From positions 1,488,001 through 1,552,000 of the forward strand of contig NZ_CP110395.1 of assembly GCF_029910215.1 (NCBI RefSeq): a stretch of DNA of 64,000 nt, read 5' to 3'. A program made the position numbers and the translations under genes. A model generated the notes under the pieces. That model did no database searches, was not told the DNA's origin, and worked only from the letters and a program-made list of their open reading frames with translations. Within the stretch, counting starts at the first letter, position 1. Each line of letters starts with the position of its first letter. Origin of the DNA: Paraburkholderia sp. D15. GTDB taxonomy: Bacteria > Pseudomonadota > Gammaproteobacteria > Burkholderiales > Burkholderiaceae. This document shows, piece by piece, positions 1-7,165 of the stretch.

Positions 1-1
1 C

Positions 2-283
2 TCACTCAAACGAAGCGACGGCCCCGCGATTCAGATGGAGCCTGACGACCATGCTGCGACTAGTAGCAATGGCCAGAACGGCAATTTGGGCAAAGCCTAC
101 CGAAACATGATCAAAGGCCTTTTGCAGGATGGCAAATGGCGCGAGGCGATGCTGAAGGAAATTCTGGATGTCCGTCGAATTGCCGCAGGAATTGACGATC
201 CCCGAAAGTACAATGAGGCGATGCTCGAAATGCTGGAGTATTTCAAGTGTCTGGAGAAGAATGGTTTGTTACCAATGAGATGA
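2..283 (+). CDS. C-terminal end of a polymorphic (Rhs/T6SS-like) toxin, partial
   Basis: The reading frame is open from base 2 with no stop to the left edge, so the ATG at 35 is probably internal and this is the last ~93 residues of a larger protein. The visible part has an acidic D-D-H-A-A-T motif followed by helical, charged sequence ending in a lone Cys and a short tail. Short tails of this style, followed 3 bp later by a small acidic protein, are typical of the variable toxin tip of Rhs, PAAR or CdiA proteins with a cognate immunity gene. I cannot assign the toxin fold or its activity. The delivery part lies outside the window. Confidence 0.55.
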   Translation, partial: SLKRSDGPAIQMEPDDHAATSSNGQNGNLGKAYRNMIKGLLQDGKWREAMLKEILDVRRIAAGIDDPRKYNEAMLEMLEYFKCLEKNGLLPMR

Positions 284-286
284 GCC

Positions 287-736
287 ATGGATCGCAAGAA
301 GGTATATGAGATTTTCCCGCAAACCGGTGTTGCCGAGATTCGCTTCGGCATGTCGCCTGACGAAGTCGAACGCTTCTGGGGTGCGCCGTCGCGCAAGTTG
401 AAAAATTTCCTAGGAAACAGATCCGAGGTGCGTGATGCGGAGTTGATGACCTATGCCGCAGATGAGACCGTGGCAGAGATCGGTTTCCCGTCGTCGTATG
501 CAAACGTGACCGTCCAAGGGGTGCAGATTTTCCAACAGGCACACAGCCGAACGATTTCGGAATTGCACGCCCTCGACTCTGATGCGTACGAGGGCGATGG
601 CTTCATTGTCTTCAGGACGCTCGGTGTTAGTCTTTCGGGCTTCCGCGGAGATGATTTCAAGGCGCTCACCGTGACAGCGTTCAGGATCGGATGGTGGGAT
701 GAGTCATTGAAAGACATGGCACCCATGACCGCTTAA
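287..736 (+). CDS. Putative immunity protein for the upstream toxin
   Basis: 149 aa, starting 3 bp after the toxin-tail stop, so almost certainly co-translated with it. It is acidic and cytosolic, with no signal peptide or membrane segment. It contains the G-V-A-E-I-R-F-G-M-S-P-D-E-V-E-R-F-W-G-A-P core that resembles the LPxGLxFxxxxxxVxxxLGxP core of the paralogous small proteins downstream. Position, size and this core suggest it neutralises the toxin encoded at 2-283. Unlike most of its downstream relatives it has no frameshift. Exact family and binding partner are inferred. Confidence 0.55.
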   Translation: MDRKKVYEIFPQTGVAEIRFGMSPDEVERFWGAPSRKLKNFLGNRSEVRDAELMTYAADETVAEIGFPSSYANVTVQGVQIFQQAHSRTISELHALDSDAYEGDGFIVFRTLGVSLSGFRGDDFKALTVTAFRIGWWDESLKDMAPMTA

Positions 737-756
737 CGTTCCCGTCGACAGTTTGA

Positions 757-1203
757 GTGCCCGCTCGAAGCTACGGCGGTCGATTGGTCTTTGAAGAGCG
801 TTTAGATTACGTTCGTTTCCTGTTATGCGATCAACGGCGATATGTTTTCTGTTTCAATGCTTCCAGTGTCGGACACGTTCGTTTGGATAGCGGGAGTAAA
901 GGCACCCTTCTGAAAGGCAATGCTCATGACGGATGCAACGCGGTCGCGCGGAAAAATTTAGCCACGGATTTTTACTCGTTGGCGACATTTCAGGGGTGCC
1001 TTTTTATTGGGGCTAGAGATGGAATCTACGAGCTAGGAGACGCGGGGCCGTTCCGCCTGCCTGCGAGCGATAAATGCCGTCTTGAAGGGGTTGCGAGCAT
1101 GGAGTCAAAGGATGGTGTGCTTTGCGCGTTGTCTTCGCCCAAGCTGGCAAGGTATGACGGCAATACATGGGAGATTTTTGAGAATCCCCACAATTTTCCC
1201 TGA
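757..1203 (+). CDS. Hypothetical protein, probably decaying
   Basis: 148 aa from a GTG directly after an in-frame stop, so no earlier start exists. The sequence has beta-rich, repeat-like stretches (G-C-L-F-I-G-A-R-D-G-I-Y and K-L-A-R-Y-D-G-N-T-W-E-I-F) that recall beta-propeller or Kelch-like blades. It stops in mid-blade. Protein-like sequence continues in other frames to about 1400, including a stretch ending K-Y-E-G-W-T-V-K-I-I-N-A, so one or more frameshifts after 1190 are likely. No function is assignable. It sits among immunity genes and shares their lower GC. Confidence 0.3.
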   Translation: MPARSYGGRLVFEERLDYVRFLLCDQRRYVFCFNASSVGHVRLDSGSKGTLLKGNAHDGCNAVARKNLATDFYSLATFQGCLFIGARDGIYELGDAGPFRLPASDKCRLEGVASMESKDGVLCALSSPKLARYDGNTWEIFENPHNFP

Positions 1204-1413
1204 TTGCGTCGGTGGCGCTCATCTGCGTGGATGCAATGTCGAGGAATTTTATTCTTCGGCGGATCCTCAATTGAATAAGGGACCAGTCGCATGGGTACCT
1301 GGATCGTCGATGAAGCGAAGGGCAGCAAAAATTCGTAATCGTCTTCAACGTCACAAGGCGGGCGAAAATTTTCTGAGAAAATATGAGGGATGGACTGTTA
1401 AGATAATTAACGC
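1204..1413 (+). other. Degenerate continuation of the 757-1203 gene
   Basis: No intact gene. All three plus frames contain short protein-like pieces interrupted by stops, as expected from decayed coding DNA. Base composition is AT-richer than the backbone. Confidence 0.3.
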
Positions 1414-1505
1414 GTGAACTTGTCGCTTGCGCAACTTCCGTTGCGCCCAAAGATTTCTCGCTCCGATTCGCGTATTTATCTCAACAGAGAGAAAGTGATA
1501 TGCAA
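1414..1505 (+). pseudogene. Internal fragment of an immunity-family gene
   Basis: Reading from the GTG at 1414 gives N-L-S-L-A-Q-L-P-L-R-P-K-I-S-R-S-D-S-R-I and then Y-L-N-R-E-K-V. This matches residues ~22-50 of the intact gene at 3073-3579 (F-L-S-L-A-K-L-P-L-R-P-E-I, then S-V-Y-L-N-K-E-S-V). DNA similarity is visible between ~1418-1498 and ~3140-3219. A stop (1408-1410) lies just upstream and the match ends where the next gene begins, so only a middle slice of a family member survives. This is direct evidence of past duplication and deletion in the array. Confidence 0.6.
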
Positions 1506-2002
1506 GTTCAAGAGTTGATTGTTTTTTTTTTGGATTACCGGCTCAAAGTCTGAATTTTGATAAATTCTTGACGGAGCATGAAATTTATGAAAGGCCGGTT
1601 TTTGACCACGAGTCAGGTAATCCCGCCGAGCGAATTTCATTGGAAAAGCTGGGCTTGTCTCTTGAGTTTATGCGGCCTGGTGCTTACAAGGAGCAATACG
1701 GAAGCACTCGGGAAGATGGTGAAATGATATTTTCATCAATTTTTATCTATGCCGTGCCGGAGGATGGTTTCGATGCCTATTCCGGTGAGGTTTTTCCCGA
1801 GTTATCGATAAGCGTGACCCAGCAAGAAGCGGTGAAGCAATTTGGGCCGGCAGCGCGTGTCAGGGATGAAGGTGATCGATTCGGGCGACCGAATAACATC
1901 GAGCTTACATGGAATGATGTCAATGGCTTTAGTATTTTCATCCGCTTTCTGAAGAATCCACCTGCCGTGAGGCATATGGTTATTTCGCCGGCCGAAATCT
2001 GA
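1500..2002 (+). pseudogene. Immunity-family protein interrupted at a T10 run
   Basis: The ATG at 1500 opens M-Q-V-Q-E-L-I-V-F-F and then hits a stop at 1551. The rest of the protein lies in another frame, which reads F-F-G-L-P-A-Q-S-L-N-F-D-K-F-L and continues to 2002. Compared with the intact paralog at 3699 (M-G-I-D-D-L-L-K-Y-F-G-R-P), the alignment is perfect if the ten-T run at 1522-1531 had eight T; eleven would also restore frame. The downstream part has the family core and ends N-P-P-A-V-R-H-M-V-I-S-P-A-E-I, almost the same as the 3699 gene. It could be a pseudogene, a slippage-expressed gene or a homopolymer sequencing error. Confidence 0.7.
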
Positions 2003-2023
2003 CGGGAAATGTCGAGAGGTTCT

Positions 2024-3042
2024 ATGAATATTCAAGAAATCACGAATGCTCTCGGGGTGAATGTTGTTGATGCGGTACAGACACTCGGGCTTGTTGCCAC
2101 GCAAGGTAGTAACCCATCCTTTGCTTTCGAAGGGGAATGGGTAGGGTACTCGTTTTTTCAACAGCAGGGATTTGCATTGTCGTTCTGTGATGGCTCTTTC
2201 TATCGAGACGATGATGCAGTTTTGGGTGATGAAAAAATACTGACCACCATTCTGTTTTACAACGATGAGAGTTACTACCATCACAAAAATTACCAGGGTG
2301 GCTTACCGCAAGGTGTTGTATTCACCGACGATCACGTCGGGGTGGTGGCCAGGTTGGGCCCACCCCAGTGGCGATTCGTCGAACAGGGATGTGTCGTTTG
2401 TGCTCGATGGGATGTCGAAAACTACTGGATATTGATTTTCTACGACGTGTCAGGCAGCGCTATCAAACATCTTCAGATCGGCTGGATTCTGCCGCTGCCT
2501 CCGGCGCCGAGCGCCTTGAGAGTCCAGTTGCACGGCCATCCCGAATTTGATCTGGCTCGTTCGCTTTTCAGAAAGCCCGTGTCGGACGCAGGACTTGCGC
2601 GCGCCCTGTCAGGATTTGACCTGTCGGACGTCGCGTCAGCCAAGCCAACTGACTGGTACGTACAGATAGATCACACGGCTGACAAGGGGGGCGAGCTGTT
2701 TTTTGATCAGCCGCGCTTTCCCGACCCGCCGGGGAGTTTTTTGTTCTCGGGCATCAAGTATTTCCGCCGAGGCATATTTGGCTCCCCGGGGTTCGTGGGA
2801 CAGCTTCCACATGGGATCCATTTTTCCTTCAAACCAGAAAACTTCTCGATCTGCTGGGCAAGCCAGTGACGGGTAGCGTGAAAGAGTACTCCGGGTACTA
2901 TGTCTGGAATTTTGAAAGCTATCTGCTTCACGTTATGTTCAGCGTCCAGGAGCAGCGGGTGGATCGCGTGACGATCATGCTTCATCTATACCACTCAGAG
3001 AGTTTCTTGACGGATCACCCAATTGTTGACGCTCAGACTTGA
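2024..3042 (+). pseudogene. Two-domain immunity-like protein with a late frameshift
   Basis: The likely start is the ATG at 2024 (M-N-I-Q-E-I-T-N-A-L-G-V) behind a GAGAGG; an ATG also lies at 2009. The frame stops at 2869, but a one-base deletion near 2842 explains it: the next frame reads L-L-D-L-L-G-K-P-V-T-G-S-V-K-E-Y-S-G-Y-Y and runs to a stop at 3042. The restored protein is about 338 aa, twice the family's usual length. Residues ~1-155 and ~165-338 each have a G-x-x-F-x-x-x-x-x-x-V-x-x-x-L-G-x-P core and a W-containing strand after it. It looks like a tandem duplication of one immunity fold. Target toxin unknown. Confidence 0.65.
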
Positions 3043-3072
3043 TCCTTTAAAAGTATCGAAACAAACAAGCTT

Positions 3073-3579
3073 ATGTTGGAAATGAATAAGCTGGTAGAAC
3101 TCGTCGGCAAGCAGGCGAGTTACCCTGCCGTGCAGGCTTTTTTGTCACTTGCGAAACTACCATTGCGTCCAGAGATTCCCCACGACGATTCAAGTGTTTA
3201 TCTCAACAAGGAATCCGTGGGCCTGAGTGCACTGTTCAAGGAAGCGGACTACGTCGCGGAGGAACATGGACTAACGATTGAAGGAGGTGCACCGATCCTG
3301 GCCGCGATTTTTCTCTTTGGACCTGGCGATGATGATTTCACCGCATACCAGGGGGCACTATTGAATGAGATTTCGTTCCACATGGATCGTGCGGCGATCA
3401 CGAGTCACTTGGGCCCGTCGGTGTTGTTTGACGAAGAATTCAACACGGAAGCTTGGGATATTGAGAAGGGCGTGAGAATTTTTCTTGATTACGACGATGC
3501 ACGTCAACAGGTTCGGCTGATTCAGGTCGGCCTTACACCCGCATCCTGGCCGGCACCGATTGACGATGCCACGAGATAA
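3073..3579 (+). CDS. Immunity-like small acidic protein
   Basis: 168 aa and intact. ATG codons at 3073 and 3082 are both possible; the second (M-N-K-L-V-E-L-V-G-K) fits the family N-terminus better. It is acidic and cytosolic. It carries the family pattern: an N-terminal helix, a beta-rich middle with F-L-F-G-P-G-D-D-D-F-T-A-Y-Q-G, then F-H-M-D-R-A-A-I-T-S-H-L-G-P-S and a final strand. It has no toxin partner next to it, so it is probably an orphan immunity gene kept against toxins of neighbouring strains. Part of its sequence is also found as a broken fragment at 1414-1505. Confidence 0.55.
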   Translation: MLEMNKLVELVGKQASYPAVQAFLSLAKLPLRPEIPHDDSSVYLNKESVGLSALFKEADYVAEEHGLTIEGGAPILAAIFLFGPGDDDFTAYQGALLNEISFHMDRAAITSHLGPSVLFDEEFNTEAWDIEKGVRIFLDYDDARQQVRLIQVGLTPASWPAPIDDATR

Positions 3580-3698
3580 GCGAAGAATGTCGGGGAAGTA
3601 TGAAAAATAGACCGTTGAGGTAGGCGGGGAGGCGAACGCGGAATATTGAAGTGATCTCATCAAGCTAATCGAGCAAGTTTTTACAAAGAGAAATCATC

Positions 3699-4229
3699 GT
3701 GGGAATCGATGATTTGCTGAAATATTTTGGACGGCCAGTAACCAATCCGGCATTCGACGATTTCCTTTCGAGGAACGGCGTCGAGGAGCGCTTCGAGTAC
3801 TCCTCTGATTCCGGAATACCCTTTGCCTTGCTGGAGATTCCCGTGTCTGGAATTTCCATGGAATTCATCAAGCCGCGTGAATTTGCGGATGACTTCGGGG
3901 CGGTTCAGGAGGACGGTGATCTGCTTTTCTCGAAAGTATTTCTCTACATAGCAGCCGAGGATAACTATTACGCATATTCTGGTGCCTGGCCGAGTGTGGT
4001 ACCGAAACCGACATTGCCGGAGGCATGCATTTCGAAACTTGGTCACCCCGACTTCATTCGGGACGAGGATGATGATTTTGGTCAGACGAATACCGTTGAA
4101 TACACATGGGACCAGACGAATGGATACTCGGTTTTCGTTCGTTTCACCAAGCAGCCTCTCGCCGTCCGACACATCGTCATCACGCCTGCCAGGGTTAGAG
4201 GAACGTTGAACGCGAGTCACCATGATTGA
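3699..4229 (+). CDS. Immunity-like small acidic protein
   Basis: 176 aa from a GTG at 3699 preceded by AAAGAG. It is the closest intact relative of the broken gene at 1500-2002: both share an M-x-I/V-x-D/E-L-L/I start, the E-D-G-D/E-L/M-I/L-F segment, Y-A-Y-S-G, and a final A-V-R-H-I/M-V-I-T/S-P-A ending. Its stop overlaps the ATG of the next family gene by 8 bp, so the two were probably translated as a pair. No membrane segments and no signal peptide. Function as immunity protein is inferred from family features and context. Confidence 0.55.
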   Translation: MGIDDLLKYFGRPVTNPAFDDFLSRNGVEERFEYSSDSGIPFALLEIPVSGISMEFIKPREFADDFGAVQEDGDLLFSKVFLYIAAEDNYYAYSGAWPSVVPKPTLPEACISKLGHPDFIRDEDDDFGQTNTVEYTWDQTNGYSVFVRFTKQPLAVRHIVITPARVRGTLNASHHD

Positions 4230-4670
4230 ACTGTTGTCCTTTCTTGGACACGCCTCCGCCGATCCGACCTTCGATGACTGCCTGTTGAGCATTGGGATCG
4301 AGGCACGGCCAAAAAAGAATGAGAGCACGGTTTACGTCGATTCGAATGACGGCAAGCTGGTGCTCACTTTTCAGGGCTATAAGTTTTACGAAGAAGAGAG
4401 CCTCGCTCCGCCGAGGAGCGAAGGGAAATTCATTTTTCGGACGGCCACCTTCAAGCGGGGGTTCTCCGATGCGCTTCCTTACGGGCTTAATTTTGACAAT
4501 GATCCGGAGTTTGTTACGGCGCTTCTTGGTCGACCCAAAAGACTTTAAGTTTGGCAAATGGCGAGAAATCAATTACCTACTTCTATGATGCGTTGGTTAT
4601 CGCGATTCGATTTGCCAGTGGCGGTTGGGGGCATCGATTGGGTGTCGGCTGGAATTCCGGACGTTTATAA
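4222..4670 (+). pseudogene. Immunity-family gene with one-base deletion
   Basis: Starts with M-I-E-L-L-S-F-L-G-H inside the end of the preceding gene. The frame ends at 4548 right after L-P-Y-G-L-N-F-D-N-D-P-E-F-V and L-L-G-R-P-K. In the frame that would follow if one A were missing from the run at 4537-4540, the expected C-terminus appears: T-L-S-L-A-N-G-E-K-S-I-T-Y-F-Y-D-A-L-V-I and on to a stop at 4668-4670. The repaired protein would be about 149 aa, the normal family length. Its 3' end overlaps tail-to-tail with the broken minus-strand immunity gene. Confidence 0.65.
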
Positions 4671-5064
4671 CAAGGAACACGGTCTTGTAGATTAGATACT
4701 TGTTCGATGCCCGTCGCAGCAACGGCGATCAAGGTGTCAATCAATGTCTGCTTTGCAGTACCGAACGACATACCTACAGGTAACTGAGCAGAGTAGGGCT
4801 CAAAGTCATCAGTCTTAATCCCATAAAAACGAACGTTGGATAGCACGAGCGCACCCTCTGGATATTCACGGGTAACGATGTCCAACGCCTCGGAATCTCG
4901 AAATGTAACCTCTATACCTGCATCTCCGTTGGTAACGATGGCAGTCGTATCGCCACGCTTCAGCTTCGGCGTGTCAGTGATGCCAACGTTCGATAAGAAT
5001 CCGGTGATTTCGTCTTCACCAGGTAGTGGCCGAGCAGGCTCGGCAGATCATTTACGCCAGTCAT
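4583..5064 (-). pseudogene. Cognate-type immunity gene of the adjacent toxin, frameshifted and 3'-truncated
   Basis: The ATG at 5064 overlaps the toxin stop as ATGA. The first codons read M-T-G-V-N-D-L-P-S-L-L-G and then run off frame. One base lost around 5027-5031 explains it: the next frame reads G-E-D-E-I-T-G-F-L-S-N-V-G-I-T-D-T-P-K-L and continues through Y-S-A-Q-L-P-V-G-M-S-F-G-T-A-K-Q. The family C-terminal strands are missing: after about 4675 the frame runs into the end of the convergent plus-strand gene and stops at 4583. So this gene was both frameshifted and cut by a junction. Confidence 0.6.
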
Positions 5065-5603
5065 AAACACCTCACTGCAACTTTTGCAAAGTCTTGGTTA
5101 ATGCATTCGTCGAATGCTTTGTTATCCGTACGCATGATCTTTGCAGTGGCCTTCTGATAGGCACTCTTACAGCCTCCGTCAGCATCATATTCTTCAATCT
5201 TACCTAGCATGGCTTCCACATCCCGACGTGCCGAGCCGGCCGGATTCTTCGCATCCTTCGCTGCTTCAGCGGCCGTTTGACCGTAAGTCGGGCTAACATC
5301 AATATGCGGCTGGCGCGGAATTGCAATAGCTTCACCCCAATCGTCGATCGCCTTCTTCTGCGCAGCAGTCAGATCCTGACCATCATTCAGAGACTTCGCC
5401 CGCTCTTTCAACGCTGCTTTGGATGGAATGTGATCCCGATCGAACTCGTTGTCGCCCGTCTTCTGCTTAAGTTTGTCGTAGCGACCGTACTCGCCGCACT
5501 TCATCTTCTTCTTTTGCTTGACCTTCTTTCCATCACCGGTCTTCTCCTCGCCCGCTTCCTTTTCGGCGTCCTTCCCTGCCTTCTTTTCCGCGTGCTCCGC
5601 CAC
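5061..5603 (-). CDS. Displaced C-terminal toxin cassette with a D-R-D-H motif
   Basis: 180 aa from a GTG; the open frame extends upstream to 5708 without any standard start and is closed by a stop at 5709-5711. The N-terminal ~65 residues of the extended frame are Ala/Glu/Lys-rich coiled coil, as found between delivery domain and toxin tip. After it come K-C-G-E-Y-G-R-Y and then F-D-R-D-H-I-P-S-K-A-A-L, an acidic-histidine motif typical of nuclease-type polymorphic toxins, then I-A-I-P-R-Q-P-H and three further Cys residues. No delivery domain exists upstream, so this looks like an orphan toxin tip left by recombination. Nuclease activity is inference. Confidence 0.55.
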   Translation of the reverse strand: MAEHAEKKAGKDAEKEAGEEKTGDGKKVKQKKKMKCGEYGRYDKLKQKTGDNEFDRDHIPSKAALKERAKSLNDGQDLTAAQKKAIDDWGEAIAIPRQPHIDVSPTYGQTAAEAAKDAKNPAGSARRDVEAMLGKIEEYDADGGCKSAYQKATAKIMRTDNKAFDECINQDFAKVAVRCL

Positions 5604-5711
5604 TTTCTCATCGGCTTCCTTCGCGGCATTTTCTTCGGCTTCTTTTGCGGCTTGTGCCGCGAGCTTCTCTGTTTCCTTGGCGGAAAGTTTCTCGCCTTCT
5701 AAGCCACGCTA

Positions 5712-5958
5712 AGCGTAGTTGCCAAACTACTCGATCGGTTTTTTTCAGCTTATGCGCCGGTAAACGGCTACGTGCAACTGATCCTGCTTTCCTCACAAAG
5801 CGGTAACGAACTACCGCGTTGCGCTCCGCAATCGCGAACGCGACCGCTTATTTAACTGCCGCTGTGAAGTGGATATGCGCTGATGGCTTCGTGCAATAGG
5901 GGCGATTTGTTATGCTTGAACTATCGCAGTTAAAAACCGTAGAGAGGCGACACAGCTA
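5712..5958. other. Intergenic gap after the orphan toxin
   Basis: I see no gene here. The TAG at 5709-5711 closes the toxin frame. A T-rich stretch (5740-5746) and two small inverted repeats are present but nothing I can name. Confidence 0.4.
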
Positions 5959-6378
5959 ATGGAAGACATCGAAAAAATTGGCAACGCCTCGAAGGGAATC
6001 ATTTTTTTGCTCATCGGCGCGGCGGCCCTCGCTGCCGCCTGCATGTCGACCTCGGACACAATTGATTTTCTCAGGACATCAATCGTCGCACCTGCGCAGG
6101 TAGTCACCCTGAATCACGGCGGAAGTCACCCAGAAATCGCCTTTGTAACGACTCGGGGACAAAACGTTTCCTATCCGCAAGGCGGCTTTGTTTTTGGCAT
6201 GAAAGTGGGTGATCAAGTTCAGGTACGTTATCTTCCCGACGCGCCCAGAGCGACAGCCAGACTCGACCAGTTTGGCGCCATCTGGTCATGGCCGATTGGT
6301 TGGGGCCTGCTAGGAATTCCATTCATGTTCGGCGGCTTAGGCTATGTAATGAGGCTTCGGTCGAAAGGAGCCCGGTAA
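5959..6378 (+). CDS. DUF3592-like membrane protein
   Basis: 139 aa. There is one membrane segment near the N-terminus (about residues 14-32) and a second near the C-terminus (about 113-130). A periplasmic-type beta domain lies between them, with the G-D-Q-V-Q-V-R-Y-L-P-D-A-P motif that marks DUF3592 proteins (Y-x-P-x-x-P). These proteins are often found beside secretion-system effectors but have no assigned reaction. Its stop TAA shares its last A with the ATG of the next gene (TAATG), so the two form a coupled pair. Confidence 0.7.
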   Translation: MEDIEKIGNASKGIIFLLIGAAALAAACMSTSDTIDFLRTSIVAPAQVVTLNHGGSHPEIAFVTTRGQNVSYPQGGFVFGMKVGDQVQVRYLPDAPRATARLDQFGAIWSWPIGWGLLGIPFMFGGLGYVMRLRSKGAR

Positions 6379-7165
6379 TGTTCGCACTAAGGCCCAGCAA
6401 CTGGAGTTATGACACGGGGCAACACGCGGACTGGGAGTAGGAATGCTTCTCGCGTCAGGCGGCACTATCTTTCTCCAAGATCCGTCCGGGCAGGATCAAC
6501 GGTTCCACTACGGTGGTTGCGGCATTGGGTTGGGTGGAACCTGGCGGATACCGAAAATACCGGAGATACGCCTTCTCAATCTTTTGTCGAAACCACGTGA
6601 GGGAGCAGGCACCAGTTCTGCCACAACCTTTAGTAGAGACGGCTCCGTCTATATGACCAGCACCGTTCGCGGCGAGGAATTGAAACGTTCAGATCTCGCG
6701 GGCGGCACTATCTATATCGACGCAGGCGTGGGGATCATGGCCGATGGATACGGTGCTTCCGTCATGTTGCTGGGCCGTAACCCCGCACTGCTCATGATGG
6801 GGATCGGCATGCCGCAACTGCCGTTTTTCAGGCTGGCGATCAGCCAGGCAACTGCGGTGCTGGTCATGCGCGGTCGAGACAGTCCTCGATTCGGCGGACT
6901 TTGGTCTGGAATGCACAATGTGCAGACCCGCACCGAGCCGGCATTTTCAAATTGCCAACCTATGTTTTCGACAACCGTAATGACCGAACGACTGCGCCTC
7001 AATATTGCCGCGCTTCGTGCGCTTGAAACAGCTGAACGCTGCCGCAGCTTCACCCCGGCCGCGAATGAGCTGAGAAGGCACGATCACCCTGGCCGCGCCG
7101 CCGACACCACGCCCCCATTCCCGCCCTTCGACCGCCCCACAAACGGCCGCTCCACCACCACATAA
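6378..7165 (+). pseudogene. Glycine-rich orphan of the T6SS-neighbour type, frameshifted
   Basis: The ATG at 6378 overlaps the DUF3592 stop and gives M-F-A-L-R-P-S-N-W-S-Y-D-T-G-Q-H-A-D-W-E, then a stop at 6438. The next frame picks up at V-G-M-L-L-A-S-G-G-T-I-F-L-Q-D-P-S-G; one lost G near 6436 explains the break. The body has glycine-rich strands (Y-G-G-C-G-I-G-L-G-G), then A-G-V-G-I-M-A-D-G-Y-G-A-S-V-M-L-L-G and N-P-A-L-L-M. After ~6890 the sequence no longer looks like the family, and the frame runs on into the antisense of the acyltransferase gene to 7165, so the natural 3' end is also lost. Function unknown. Confidence 0.55.

Noticed and set aside
1522..1531. T10 run as a rho-independent terminator
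   Set aside because: No GC-rich stem precedes it; coding similarity runs through it on both sides.
1..7080. Prophage or integrative element
   Set aside because: Lower GC and broken genes fit, but there is no integrase, phage structural gene, tRNA or att-like repeat.
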